The notes under the pieces are model-generated. The model worked only from the letters and a program-made list of their open reading frames with translations, searched no databases and was not told where the DNA came from. 64,000 nucleotides of DNA from Bacillota bacterium (GTDB lineage Bacteria; Bacillota; Clostridia; Christensenellales; Aristaeellaceae): contig JAEZJP010000015.1 in NCBI GenBank assembly GCA_023415715.1, positions 1 through 64,000 of the forward strand, in the 5' to 3' direction. Made by a program: the position numbers and the translations under genes. This document shows positions 8,209-17,359 of the stretch, in pieces (positions within the stretch are counted from its first letter, which is position 1; each line of letters begins with the position of its first letter).

Positions 8209-9000
8209 ATGATTGAGAAACAGTTATACGATGAGATGTGCAATGAATTCTTTCCAGTGTTCAAGCAATTTGCGGCCACAGAGAAATATGCCATTACCTT
8301 GGGCGGTTCCCATGGAAAAGGGCTGGCCGATAAAAGCTCAGATTTCGATTTTCGCGTTTACTTTGAAGTTCCTGTAGGTACGGAGATCATGCACGGCTTG
8401 TTTGATCAAGTATCTGCATTGGTATACAAGTGGAAAGAGAGGGGAGTTGAGGTAGACGGCGTATGGCCAAGAAGTTTTGGTGAGATTGACGGGCAATTGG
8501 ATCAATGGCTTTCCGGTCATGGGAACCCTGTTCACATGGAATGGAATGTATGGGGCTATAATATATTGACCGATATCTTCAACCAGCAAATTATCGAGGA
8601 CCCTCATGGCGTTGCCCGGCAATGGAAAACCCGGCTTGCGGAATATCCGGAGACACTAAAAAACGCAATTGTCCAAAAACACTGCTCGTCCCTGCGCTAT
8701 TGGAGAAATGATTACCACTATATCAACAAAGTACATAGGAAGGACGTTGTTTTTCTTGCATCTATCACCGCACGTTTGGTTCATGACATGATGCAGGTGA
8801 TATATGCCTTGAATCATTTCTATTTCCCGGGGGATGGTATGAATCTGAAATATACGGGAGGATTCGCCGTCAAACCCATCCGTTTTGAAGAAAGAATCGA
8901 AAGCGCATTGTACCCGGAAAGAGATGGTGATATTTTTTTTGACCAGTATACCATTGTCTCCGGTTTGATCGACGAAGTACTGAACCTTGCAGCAGGTTGA
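8209..9000 (+). CDS. Nucleotidyltransferase-fold protein (DUF4037-like)
   Basis: A soluble protein of about 263 residues. Near the N-terminus, GGSHGKGLADKSSDFDFRVYF is the Pol-beta-type nucleotidyltransferase pattern GS...DxD, where the two aspartates bind metal. The rest is largely helical with HCSSLRYWRNDYHY, as in DUF4037-type proteins. Such proteins resemble aminoglycoside adenylyltransferases, but no substrate can be assigned. ATG 8209 lies 11 bases after GAGGT; ATG 8200 is the alternative but only 2 bases from it. It stands alone between the importer terminator and a convergent AraC gene, so its link to sugar use is uncertain. Confidence 0.65.
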   Translation: MIEKQLYDEMCNEFFPVFKQFAATEKYAITLGGSHGKGLADKSSDFDFRVYFEVPVGTEIMHGLFDQVSALVYKWKERGVEVDGVWPRSFGEIDGQLDQWLSGHGNPVHMEWNVWGYNILTDIFNQQIIEDPHGVARQWKTRLAEYPETLKNAIVQKHCSSLRYWRNDYHYINKVHRKDVVFLASITARLVHDMMQVIYALNHFYFPGDGMNLKYTGGFAVKPIRFEERIESALYPERDGDIFFDQYTIVSGLIDEVLNLAAG

Positions 9001-9088
9001 TGCAACCCTGACCCTGGCCTATAATCAGGTTTTTGCGGATTGCCGGCCGTGTCCCCTGAATAGTACAGAATTGCAGTGTCTTGTGCAG

Positions 9089-9991
9089 CTATGAAACAAG
9101 ACTGCGGCGGCATTTTGCGCGGTATTGGGAGGGAGTGCAGTTGCGGATCTTGCGGTAGATGCGGTTGAAAGAAGGAATGCTGTCAAAACCTGCCTGGAGA
9201 GCGATTTCCGAGATGCCAAGGTTCGTGGAGGCCAGCAGCTGCTCCGCCTTTTGCACACGTTTCAAGCAAAGGAAATGCCAGAAGGTTACAGTGGTGTGCT
9301 GTTTGAACAGACGGGAAAAATGGTATTTGGAAAAACCGGCTTCGGCTGCCACAGACTCCAGGGAGAGGTCCTCCATGTAGTGATGGTCAATGTAATATAA
9401 AACATGATGAAATACCGGCAGATGTGCAAGCTGACTGCCGGCCTGGAGATTCACCTGTGTATAAGCGGAAGTCAATTCGCCGCGCCCCATGAGCGCATAC
9501 AGCATCAATATATAGGCATAGCAATTCAATTCCCGAAGGGGCAATTCGCAGCTGTATTCACGGATAACGGTCATGAGAAGATCGCGCGCCTGCGAACAGG
9601 CAGGCGACTCGGCTGGTATATATATCGGGAACATCATCATAGTTTTGATAACTGCAAAATCCCGTATGCTCAGCAGACTTTCCATTTCAAACAGAAAGAT
9701 GTAGCGTTTGGTATGGAGGTCTGTTTTCAAGTCATGCATTTCACCGGAAGGCGTGACGAGTATTTCACCTGCCTTGACATGATATTGCGCATTGGCATAG
9801 TTCACCGTGCAGCACCCTTCGATGGGCATCACGATCTCCACGGCGCTATGCCAGTGGGTTCCAAAATAATCCGGCACATCGCCAAACCATACCCTGAACG
9901 TGGAATTGGGGGGATAATCAACAAACTCCTGATCCCGCATCAGCGTACGCACTTCATCCCGGTAGGTAATGACATTTTTTTTACGTGCCAT
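9089..9991 (-). CDS. AraC-family transcriptional regulator
   Basis: A 300-residue regulator with an N-terminal cupin-like effector domain (roughly 30-160, including HWHSAVEIVMPIEG and GEILVTPSGEMH) and two C-terminal helix-turn-helix motifs (LESVAAEAGFSKYHFSRLFKQH and ISEIALQAGFDSIPSFNRIYRK). The start ATG at 9991 follows AAGGAG by 6 bases; an upstream in-frame start at 10015 lacks a ribosome site. It is divergent from the xylan operon that begins at 10332 and is therefore the natural candidate for its control, probably activation by a xylan-derived ligand. Confidence 0.92.
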   Translation of the reverse strand: MARKKNVITYRDEVRTLMRDQEFVDYPPNSTFRVWFGDVPDYFGTHWHSAVEIVMPIEGCCTVNYANAQYHVKAGEILVTPSGEMHDLKTDLHTKRYIFLFEMESLLSIRDFAVIKTMMMFPIYIPAESPACSQARDLLMTVIREYSCELPLRELNCYAYILMLYALMGRGELTSAYTQVNLQAGSQLAHLPVFHHVLYYIDHHYMEDLSLESVAAEAGFSKYHFSRLFKQHTTVTFWHFLCLKRVQKAEQLLASTNLGISEIALQAGFDSIPSFNRIYRKIRNCTPSQYRAKCRRSLVS

Positions 9992-10331
9992 ATGCATGCT
10001 CCTTATGAACGTCACTGACCTATATGTTTACAAGTCCATAAATATGATCAATATTCCAAAGAAGCAGGACATAAACAAGCAGCAAACCGGCTAAACATAT
10101 AAAAACACACCCATAATTCTATACGTATTTTATCACATGTGCACGGGCACATCAAGCAACAAATGATCAGCGTACAGCAATTTTTGAGAAGAAAGCCGGA
10201 ATATATAATGCGATAATGAAAAAAACAACAAGCATCAACATAAGAACGGTACTAATGTGAATCCTCCATATCTCATGTGCGGATACGGGAAGCGTATATC
10301 CGTGATCCAGGATCAGCAAGGAGGAACTCCC
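9992..10331. other. Divergent intergenic region between araC-type gene and xylan operon
   Basis: No gene supported. AT-rich, with a TATAAT at 10204-10209 that could serve the rightward operon, though the nearest -35-like TTGAGA (10184-10189) is only 14 bases away. No LacI-type or GntR-type palindrome like those elsewhere in the window was found here. Confidence 0.5.
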
Positions 10332-11084
10332 ATGCCACACCTTAAGGGAAGCCGCAAAACCGTGCTGACATTCATTATTCTTCTGGCAGTGGCTGCGGCC
10401 ATCACAGCATGGATTTTGCTTTCCGGCGGTGCAGAGAATTTTGGCGCGAAATATGCCAATGCGGACTTTTTCGACGATGCGGGAGAATTGGGAAGGGACA
10501 ATACATACGAAAAGTATCTGCACCTTCATGCCGGAGCAAATACGGTCATAGATGAAGCGGCGGTTGATATTTTTGCTTATGAAGTGAAAGGGGATGCCGC
10601 TGTCCAAGCGGATGTGACGGGGAACACCAAGGCTCTTTATACCGCAGACGGTTCCACCGTTACATGGCCGCTTCATATACCCAAAAGCGGGCTGTACAAC
10701 ATTCGCATGGAGTACCTTACCACCGCATCACGCGGGGTGGATATAGAACGCGAATTGCGCATCGACGGCCTGGTCCCCTTTTCCGGTGCCGGCGCACTGT
10801 TCTTTTCACGTTTATGGACTGATGCGGGGGAAATCAAAAAGGATAACCGTGGCAATGACATCCGCCCTTCCCAAAAAGAGGTATTCAAATGGCAGACCGC
10901 TTACTTCCGCGACCATTTGGGCCATGAGGTAGAACCCTATAAGTTCTACCTGGAAGAAGGCGGCCACACGCTGTCGCTCACGGCCGTCAATGAGCCGGTT
11001 TATATCAGGGCGATCACCCTGACCCCTATTAAGCCCAAACAAACGTATGATCGTATATTTCATCACAGCCTGATCCAAACATGA
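10332..11084 (+). CDS. N-terminal part of a large membrane-anchored extracellular solute-binding protein (probably split by a frameshift)
   Basis: A 250-residue product with a basic start, one N-terminal membrane segment (about 12-32, VLTFIILLAVAAAITAWILL) and an exported beta-rich region with a carbohydrate-binding-like repeat (WPLHIPKSGLYNIRMEY, ELRIDGLVPF, YLEEGGHTLSLTAV). ATG 10332 follows AAGGAGG by 7 bases. The same repeat pattern reappears at the start of the next reading frame (WNIDVPEDGYYNITL, TLYIDGVVPF, RGSHTLRLEA). The two frames overlap by 4 bases, and only this part carries an export signal. I infer one gene of about 980 residues broken by a frameshift near 11051-11084, though a true coupled two-gene arrangement is possible. 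Confidence 0.75.
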   Translation: MPHLKGSRKTVLTFIILLAVAAAITAWILLSGGAENFGAKYANADFFDDAGELGRDNTYEKYLHLHAGANTVIDEAAVDIFAYEVKGDAAVQADVTGNTKALYTADGSTVTWPLHIPKSGLYNIRMEYLTTASRGVDIERELRIDGLVPFSGAGALFFSRLWTDAGEIKKDNRGNDIRPSQKEVFKWQTAYFRDHLGHEVEPYKFYLEEGGHTLSLTAVNEPVYIRAITLTPIKPKQTYDRIFHHSLIQT

Positions 11085-13282
11085 CCCAAACAGGAGAAAC
11101 ATATTACCAAAAGGTGCAGGGAGAGGCTGCCGTATTACGGTCTTCCCCCTCCCTTTATCCCAGGTATGACCGTTCTTCCCCGGCCACCGAGCCCTACAGC
11201 GTAACAAACACGGTACTCAATGTGATCGGCGGCACCCCCTGGAGAAGCGCCGGTCAATGGATTGAATGGAACATTGATGTGCCTGAGGATGGATATTACA
11301 ACATTACGCTGAAGGGACGGCAGAATTTCAGCCGCGGCAACCTTTCCTGCCGGACACTGTACATTGATGGGGTCGTTCCATTTGCGCAGGTGGAAGCTGT
11401 CCGCTTTTCCTATGATACCGCCTGGAAAATGATGACCCTTGCCGATGCATCGGGAGAACCGTTCCGGTTCTTCTTGACACGTGGCAGCCACACCCTGCGG
11501 CTGGAAGCCACCTTGGGGGATATGGGGCCCGTTCTTTCCCAGATGGAAAACAGCATCTTCAACCTGAACCAAATCTATCGCAAAATCCTTGTGCTGACAG
11601 GCGTGAAGCCTGATGTTTACCGCGATTACCACCTGATCGAGGTGTACCCCGAGGTCATTGAGGCCATGCGGCTGGAAAGCATGCGGCTTTACAAACTGGT
11701 GGATGATACGGTTGCCGTTACGGGGCAAAAGTCCGACCGCATTGCGGTGGCCCAGACTTTGGCCGTGCAGCTGGAGGAATTTGTAAAGGATCCTGACAAG
11801 ATTACCAAGGCTTTTGTTAACTTCAAAGATAATATCACAGCCATGGGCACCTCCATGCAGGCCATGAGCGATATTATGCTGGACATCGACTTCATCATTG
11901 TTTCCGGCATAAAGGCACAGGTGGAGAAGGTTCGGGAAGGCTTTTTTGATAGGGCGCTGCATGAAATCCGTTCCCTGTTATCCTCCTACACGGTGGATTA
12001 TAACACCCTGGGAAACGTATACGAATCAAACGGGGAAGATGCTCTGGAGGTATGGATCATGGCCGGCGCGAACCAGGTTCTGAGCATGGCCGGCCGCGAC
12101 CAGAGCAACGTGCTCAAAACCATGATCGACGATACCTTTGTTCCGAATACAGGCATCAAGGTAAACCTGAAGCTGGTTGATCCCAATGCGCTGCTGGGCG
12201 CCGTGGTAGCGGGCAATGGCCCCGATGTGGTGGTGAACACCGATTCCTGGAACCCAGTCAACTTCGCCCTGCGCAACGCCGCGGTGGACCTAACCTCCTT
12301 CCCGGATTTTGATCAGGTCATTGGTGATTTTTATCCCGGCGCGTACGCGGCCCTTGAACTGAACGGCGGCATCTATGGCCTTCCGGAAACCCAGGTCTGC
12401 TCGGTGCTTTTCTACCGCACAGACGTGCTGAAGGAAATAGGGCTTCCTGTGCCCAAGACTTGGGATGAGCTCATTGCCATACTGCCCACGCTGCAGGGGA
12501 AAAACATGACGGTTGGCATACCCTTTCCAGACCTGAATACGCAAAACCTGTTTGCCATGTATGCTATGGTATATCAAAATGGCGGAGCAATCTATAATGC
12601 AGAGGGTTCCAGAACCGTCATTGACAGCGAAGCCGGGGTGAACGCCTTCAAGCTGTATACCTCTCTTTATACGGATTATGGCCTGCCATCCATCTTCGAC
12701 TTCCCAAGCCGCTTCCGCTCGGGGGAAATGCCTCTGGGCATCGCCGATTACACCACCTTCAATATCCTGGCGGTATCCGCGCCGGAGATCCGGGGTCTTT
12801 GGGGCTTTACGGTATTGCCTGGAGTGAAAAAGGCAAGGGAGGATGGCAGCGTCTATATTGATCACGCCGTACATTCCCAGGGCGCCAGCTGCATGATGAT
12901 CGCAACCAGCGACCAGAAGGTTATGAATAACGCCTGGGCCTTTATGAAATGGTGGGTCAGCGCCGATAGCCAGGTGCGCTTCGGCCGGGAAATAGAAAGC
13001 GTGCTGGGCGCCTCCGCCCGGTACCCCACGGCCAACAAGCGGGCTTTCCGTCAATTGGCCTGGAGCGCCGGGCAGATGGATATCATACAGCGGCAGATGG
13101 AGCAGGCGGTGGGCTTCAGGGAGGTAGCAGGCGGCTATTTTACGAGCCGGCACCTGGTGAATGCCGTGCGTAAGGTGGTTGCCGACAAGCTGGATCCGAG
13201 GGAAACATTACAGGATTACGCCAGGATCATTAACGAGGAGCTTTTAAAAAAGCGCGCGGAATTCGGCCTGGACGGCAAGTAG
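11081..13282 (+). CDS. C-terminal part of the large extracellular solute-binding protein (family 1 receptor domain)
   Basis: A 733-residue frame with, in order, a second carbohydrate-binding-like domain (about 55-150), a helical linker (about 165-310) and a family 1 solute-binding domain (about 320-690: GNGPDVVVNTDSWN, GIYGLPETQVCSVLFYRTDVLKEIGLPVPKTWDEL, WAFMKWWVSADSQ). It is a receptor for oligosaccharides, working with the two permeases downstream. ATG 11081 lacks a ribosome site and the product has no signal peptide, which would strand a receptor in the cytoplasm. The frame is open back to 11051, so a frameshift joining it to the preceding frame is the simplest explanation. Confidence 0.8.
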   Translation: MTQTGETYYQKVQGEAAVLRSSPSLYPRYDRSSPATEPYSVTNTVLNVIGGTPWRSAGQWIEWNIDVPEDGYYNITLKGRQNFSRGNLSCRTLYIDGVVPFAQVEAVRFSYDTAWKMMTLADASGEPFRFFLTRGSHTLRLEATLGDMGPVLSQMENSIFNLNQIYRKILVLTGVKPDVYRDYHLIEVYPEVIEAMRLESMRLYKLVDDTVAVTGQKSDRIAVAQTLAVQLEEFVKDPDKITKAFVNFKDNITAMGTSMQAMSDIMLDIDFIIVSGIKAQVEKVREGFFDRALHEIRSLLSSYTVDYNTLGNVYESNGEDALEVWIMAGANQVLSMAGRDQSNVLKTMIDDTFVPNTGIKVNLKLVDPNALLGAVVAGNGPDVVVNTDSWNPVNFALRNAAVDLTSFPDFDQVIGDFYPGAYAALELNGGIYGLPETQVCSVLFYRTDVLKEIGLPVPKTWDELIAILPTLQGKNMTVGIPFPDLNTQNLFAMYAMVYQNGGAIYNAEGSRTVIDSEAGVNAFKLYTSLYTDYGLPSIFDFPSRFRSGEMPLGIADYTTFNILAVSAPEIRGLWGFTVLPGVKKAREDGSVYIDHAVHSQGASCMMIATSDQKVMNNAWAFMKWWVSADSQVRFGREIESVLGASARYPTANKRAFRQLAWSAGQMDIIQRQMEQAVGFREVAGGYFTSRHLVNAVRKVVADKLDPRETLQDYARIINEELLKKRAEFGLDGK

Positions 13283-13294
13283 GGGAGGCAAGTC

Positions 13295-14236
13295 ATGAAT
13301 CAGCCATTTATAAAAAAATATGTCGCGCTCAAACGCAAACGGGCTGCCGCCGCCTGGTATAAAGCCAGACAGGCAAAGGTGTGCTATCTGTTTTTGCTGC
13401 CGTATGCGCTGCTTTTCCTTACTTTCTTTATACTGCCGATGCTTACATCCATCTATTACAGCTTCACCTATTACAACATTCTGGAGCCGCCCCGCTTTAT
13501 CGGGTTTATGAATTACATCAATCTGCTATTGCAGGACGATGTCTTTCTGATTTCTGTCAAGAACACATTTTTGATTGCCGTCATCACCGGCCCTATCGGG
13601 TATATGCTTTCCTTCGGCTTCGCGTGGTTTATAAGCGAGCTTCCCCGCTGGCTCAGGACCCTTGCCGTCGTTGTTTTCTACGCTCCCAGTATTGCAGGGA
13701 ACGCCTATTATATCTTTGGCATCATTTTCCGCGGCGACGCTTACGGTTACCTCAACGCCTTCCTCATGCACCAGGGCATGATCAACGCGCCCATCCTGTG
13801 GCTGATCAATGCCAAATATATCATGCCGGTGGTCATCATCGTCATACTGTGGATGAGCATGGGAACAGGCTTCCTTTCCTTTGTGGCCGGTCTTCAGGGC
13901 GTAGACCGGGCCCAGTATGAGGCGGGTTATGTGGACGGTATCCGCAACCGCTGGCAGGAGCTGTATTTCATCACCCTGCCCAACATGAAGCCCATGCTTA
14001 TGTTCGGCGCGGTGATGTCCATCACCCAGGCCTTTGGCGTGGCCGATGTACCCATGGCGCTGGCAGGCTACCCAAGTACCGATTACGCAGCCCATACGGT
14101 AGTTACCCATCTGTTTGACTATGGCTATACACGTTTTGAAATGGGTTATGCCTCCGCCATAGCGACTCTCCTGTTCCTTGTGATGATCTTTTGCAACAAG
14201 GCCATCCAGGCAGGGCTTAGGAGGGTGGGTACATGA
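13295..14236 (+). CDS. CUT1 sugar ABC transporter permease (MalF/UgpA type), pair 1
   Basis: A 313-residue inner-membrane permease with six predicted segments, starting at LFLLPYALLFLTFFILPM. The cytoplasmic EAA loop that docks the ATPase reads EAGYVDGIRNRWQELYFITLP. It follows the large binding protein by 12 bases, with GGGGAGG upstream, and overlaps the next permease by 4 bases. It should carry an oligosaccharide delivered by the large receptor. No ATPase gene is in the operon. Confidence 0.93.
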   Translation: MNQPFIKKYVALKRKRAAAAWYKARQAKVCYLFLLPYALLFLTFFILPMLTSIYYSFTYYNILEPPRFIGFMNYINLLLQDDVFLISVKNTFLIAVITGPIGYMLSFGFAWFISELPRWLRTLAVVVFYAPSIAGNAYYIFGIIFRGDAYGYLNAFLMHQGMINAPILWLINAKYIMPVVIIVILWMSMGTGFLSFVAGLQGVDRAQYEAGYVDGIRNRWQELYFITLPNMKPMLMFGAVMSITQAFGVADVPMALAGYPSTDYAAHTVVTHLFDYGYTRFEMGYASAIATLLFLVMIFCNKAIQAGLRRVGT

Positions 14237-15153
14237 GTACGGTTGCCGGTGTTTCCAGAAAACGCATGCCCAATCAGCGCGCCCACGGGCCGCATCACAG
14301 CCTGGCCCGGCGCAGAAAGCCCAACCGTTCCCGGGCCGGAGACTTTATCATCTACCTGATGCTGGCCTTTACGGGCCTTCTGATGGTTTTCCCGTTGGTT
14401 TTCTCCGTTTCCAGCGCCTTGAAACCCCTGGATGAGCTATTCCGCTTTCCCCCCAGGCTTTTACCCCAGAACCCCACGCTTTCCAATTTCAGTGATCTGA
14501 TGGTGACGCTGGGCCAGTCCTGGGTGCCCTTTTCCCGATACCTGATGAATACGGTTTTCATTACTGTAGTGGGAACTGCAGGACATATGATCATTGCATC
14601 CATGGCGGCTTTCGTGCTCGCCAAATATGATTTTCCGGGCCGGAAAACCTTTTTTTCCATCGTTGTGGTGGCCCTCATGTTTAGCGGCTATGTAACGGCG
14701 ATCCCCAACTACATCGTCATGAGCCGCCTGCATATGATCGATACCTACTGGGCGGTAATACTGCCCGCATTTGCTGCACCTATCGGACTGTTTCTGATGA
14801 AGCAGTTCATGGAAGGCATTCCCGCGTCCCTCATTGAGTCTGCCAAGATAGATGGGGCCAGGGAAATGCGCATCCTTTGGCAGATTGTGATGCCCAATGT
14901 GATGCCGGCCGCCCTGACGCTGATCATTTTTTCCGTTCAGGGCCTGTGGAATGCCAGGGCGTCTACGGTTGTGTATTCTGAAGCCAAGAAGATGCTGGTT
15001 TATGCGCTGCAGCAAATACAAAGCGGCGGCGTAGCCAGGGCCGGCCAGGCTGCCGCCGTTACGGTGGTTGTAATGCTTGTGCCTATCGCCACCTTTATAC
15101 TTTCCCAAAGCAGGATTCTGGAAACCATGGCTGCCTCGGGGCTGAAAGAATGA
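14233..15153 (+). CDS. CUT1 sugar ABC transporter permease (MalG/UgpE type), pair 1
   Basis: A 306-residue permease with a long basic N-terminus (about 1-35) before the first membrane segment. The EAA loop is visible as [24 protein letters not shown]. Its ATG lies inside the stop of the previous gene, so translation is coupled. It forms the second half of the channel with the 13295 gene. Confidence 0.93.
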   Translation: MSTVAGVSRKRMPNQRAHGPHHSLARRRKPNRSRAGDFIIYLMLAFTGLLMVFPLVFSVSSALKPLDELFRFPPRLLPQNPTLSNFSDLMVTLGQSWVPFSRYLMNTVFITVVGTAGHMIIASMAAFVLAKYDFPGRKTFFSIVVVALMFSGYVTAIPNYIVMSRLHMIDTYWAVILPAFAAPIGLFLMKQFMEGIPASLIESAKIDGAREMRILWQIVMPNVMPAALTLIIFSVQGLWNARASTVVYSEAKKMLVYALQQIQSGGVARAGQAAAVTVVVMLVPIATFILSQSRILETMAASGLKE

Positions 15154-15176
15154 AAGGGAAGAAAGGGGTGACCGCT

Positions 15177-16667
15177 ATGGGAAAAGGCATCAAAAGCATC
15201 CTGCCTCTTTTGCTGGCCGCATGGCTCATGGCGGCCGCTATCCCGGCTTATGCCAAGGTCGGTTACGATACCACCTATACGTATACCTATGATTACTGGG
15301 GCGATCTGCGGGAGTCCCCCGATCCCTACCGCGTGGAAACCGTTTTAAACAGCAGTCTTCTTAAGCTGGATATCCCCATGAAATCGCCCCAGGGGCTTTT
15401 TGTTCGCGGGAACATGATCTATATCTGCGATACCGGGAACAACCGCATTCTGGAGATTGAGCGTACGGAGGGCAGCTATTGCGTAAAGCGCATCATTGAT
15501 TCCTTTTATGGTGAAACCTCGCCCCTTTCGTTTTCCGCTCCTTATGATATATTCGTGTCGGAGACGGGTGATATTTTCATATGTGACTTCAATAACAAGC
15601 GAGTGCTGAAGCTTGATAAGGACCTGAATTTCCTGCTGGCCTTCACAAGGCCTGATGATGCTACCTTTGACATGAGCCTTTCCTTCCTGCCCATAAAAGT
15701 GGTGGCTGACAGTACGGGCCGTGCTTTTGTACTTGGCCGGAATGTGAACAAAGGCATGATCAAGTACGAAAACGACGGCACCTTCGCCGGGTTCATCGGG
15801 GCCAGTGAGGTGAAGTTCCTGTGGTACGATTACATTTGGCGCCTTTTGTCCACCAGGGAGCAGCGAGCCCAGCAGGCCTCCTTTGTACCTACTGAATATG
15901 ACAATCTTTCCATTGACCGTGAAGGCTTCATTTATTGCGTGACCGGGGTTTTCAGTGAAAACGAACTTATGAACGATCAGGCCAAGCCCATCCGCCGAAT
16001 CAACGGCCTGGGTTCGGACATTCTGATCAAAAATGGCAATTATCCTCCTATTGGGGATCTGCAGTGGGATACTTTAACCGACTACGCCGGACCATCCCGC
16101 TTTTCTGATATTACGGTGCTGGAAAGCGATGTATATGTTGTAACCGACAGGGTGCACGGAAGGCTCTTTGGCTATGACCAGCAGGGCAGGCTTTTATGGG
16201 TCTTCGGCGGTGTCGGCAATATGGAGGGATATTTCCAGCAGCCCGCCGCCATCGAGCACATGGGGGACGATTTGCTGGTGCTTGACTCCATGGAATCAAG
16301 CCTCACCATTTTCACACCCACCCCCTACGGCAGCACGATCTATAAGGCCATAAAGGAATACCGGCAGGGAAGCTATGATGATTCCGCAAAAAGCTGGCGG
16401 GAAGTGCTTAACCAAAACGGCAATTATGATCTGGCTTACATCGGCATTGGCCGCTCGCTCCTTCGGCAGGAACGTTATGAGGAGGCCATGGCGTATTTTA
16501 AGTTGACAAGGGATGGCAAGAATTACTCCGATGCTTTCAAGCTGTACCGAAAAAATTGGGTGGAGGAGCACAGCATACCCATCTTCATTGCGATAGCCCT
16601 TTTGATGGCGGTCCCTCCCATTGTGGCTAGATTCAAAAAAATCAAACGGGAGGTTGAGGAGGCATGA
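15177..16667 (+). CDS. Exported NHL-repeat beta-propeller protein with TPR and C-terminal membrane anchor
   Basis: A 496-residue protein with a signal peptide (about 1-26, ending IPAYA), an NHL-type propeller made of repeats such as SPQGLFVRGNMIYICDTGNNRIL and APYDIFVSETGDIFICDFNNKRVLKL, then TPR-like helices (AIKEYRQGSYDDSAKSWREVL and GRSLLRQERYEEAMAYFKL), and one membrane segment close to the C-terminus followed by basic residues. The propeller should face outside. ATG 15177 follows GAAAGGGG; ATG 15150 overlaps the previous stop and is less likely. No active site is evident. In an importer operon it may act as an envelope scaffold or sugar sensor; this is inference. Confidence 0.85.
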   Translation: MGKGIKSILPLLLAAWLMAAAIPAYAKVGYDTTYTYTYDYWGDLRESPDPYRVETVLNSSLLKLDIPMKSPQGLFVRGNMIYICDTGNNRILEIERTEGSYCVKRIIDSFYGETSPLSFSAPYDIFVSETGDIFICDFNNKRVLKLDKDLNFLLAFTRPDDATFDMSLSFLPIKVVADSTGRAFVLGRNVNKGMIKYENDGTFAGFIGASEVKFLWYDYIWRLLSTREQRAQQASFVPTEYDNLSIDREGFIYCVTGVFSENELMNDQAKPIRRINGLGSDILIKNGNYPPIGDLQWDTLTDYAGPSRFSDITVLESDVYVVTDRVHGRLFGYDQQGRLLWVFGGVGNMEGYFQQPAAIEHMGDDLLVLDSMESSLTIFTPTPYGSTIYKAIKEYRQGSYDDSAKSWREVLNQNGNYDLAYIGIGRSLLRQERYEEAMAYFKLTRDGKNYSDAFKLYRKNWVEEHSIPIFIAIALLMAVPPIVARFKKIKREVEEA

Positions 16668-17341
16668 CGCGCGATGTAAGCCTACGGGAAAGGCTGACCG
16701 ACAGAAACGCCTATGAACGCTTTTTCAAAACGCTGAAATACGCCTTGTATGTGATCGTGCACCCCTTTGACGGGTTTTGGGATTTGACGCACGAAAAGCG
16801 GGGTTCCCTGGCCGCGGCCAACTTCATCGTGTTTATGTCGCTGCTTACAAGGATATTGCGGCTCCAGTTCACCAGCTTTCTATTTATCGATGTCTATTGG
16901 CCCCGCGTAAACATCTTTCAGCAAATCATCGCCGTACTGCTCCCACTTACCGTTTTCTGCCTTGGCAACTGGGGGCTGACCACTCTTTTTGACGGAAAGG
17001 GGCGCCTGAAAGATGTGTACATAGGCACGGCCTATGCCTTGACCCCCACCGTATTGCTTCAGCTGCCAATGATCGTATTGAGCAATGTCATAACTAACGA
17101 CGAGAGCGCGTTTTACATGGTTCTGGATCAGGTATCGTTGATCTGGACCGGATTCCTGATTCTTATCGCCATGATGATGATCCATGATTACAGCTTTGGG
17201 AAAACCATTCTCTTTACGGTGATGTCTGTCTTCAGCATGCTGGTGATCGTCTTTTTGATACTGCTGTTCTTCAATCTGGTCATTAACGGGATCAATTATT
17301 TCGTATCGCTGTACCGTGAGATCACATTCAGGCTATATTAG
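16664..17341 (+). CDS. YIP1-family integral membrane protein
   Basis: A 225-residue membrane protein with about five hydrophobic segments after a soluble N-terminus containing the YALYVIVHPFDGFWDLTHEKRGS entry motif of bacterial YIP1 proteins. The first bases overlap the stop of the NHL gene by 4. Bacterial YIP1 proteins have no firm function. Its fixed place between the propeller protein and the DUF5696-like protein suggests that it is a membrane subunit of the same system. Confidence 0.85.
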   Translation: MTRDVSLRERLTDRNAYERFFKTLKYALYVIVHPFDGFWDLTHEKRGSLAAANFIVFMSLLTRILRLQFTSFLFIDVYWPRVNIFQQIIAVLLPLTVFCLGNWGLTTLFDGKGRLKDVYIGTAYALTPTVLLQLPMIVLSNVITNDESAFYMVLDQVSLIWTGFLILIAMMMIHDYSFGKTILFTVMSVFSMLVIVFLILLFFNLVINGINYFVSLYREITFRLY

Positions 17342-17359
17342 CGGAAGGAGAGGCTGCGT

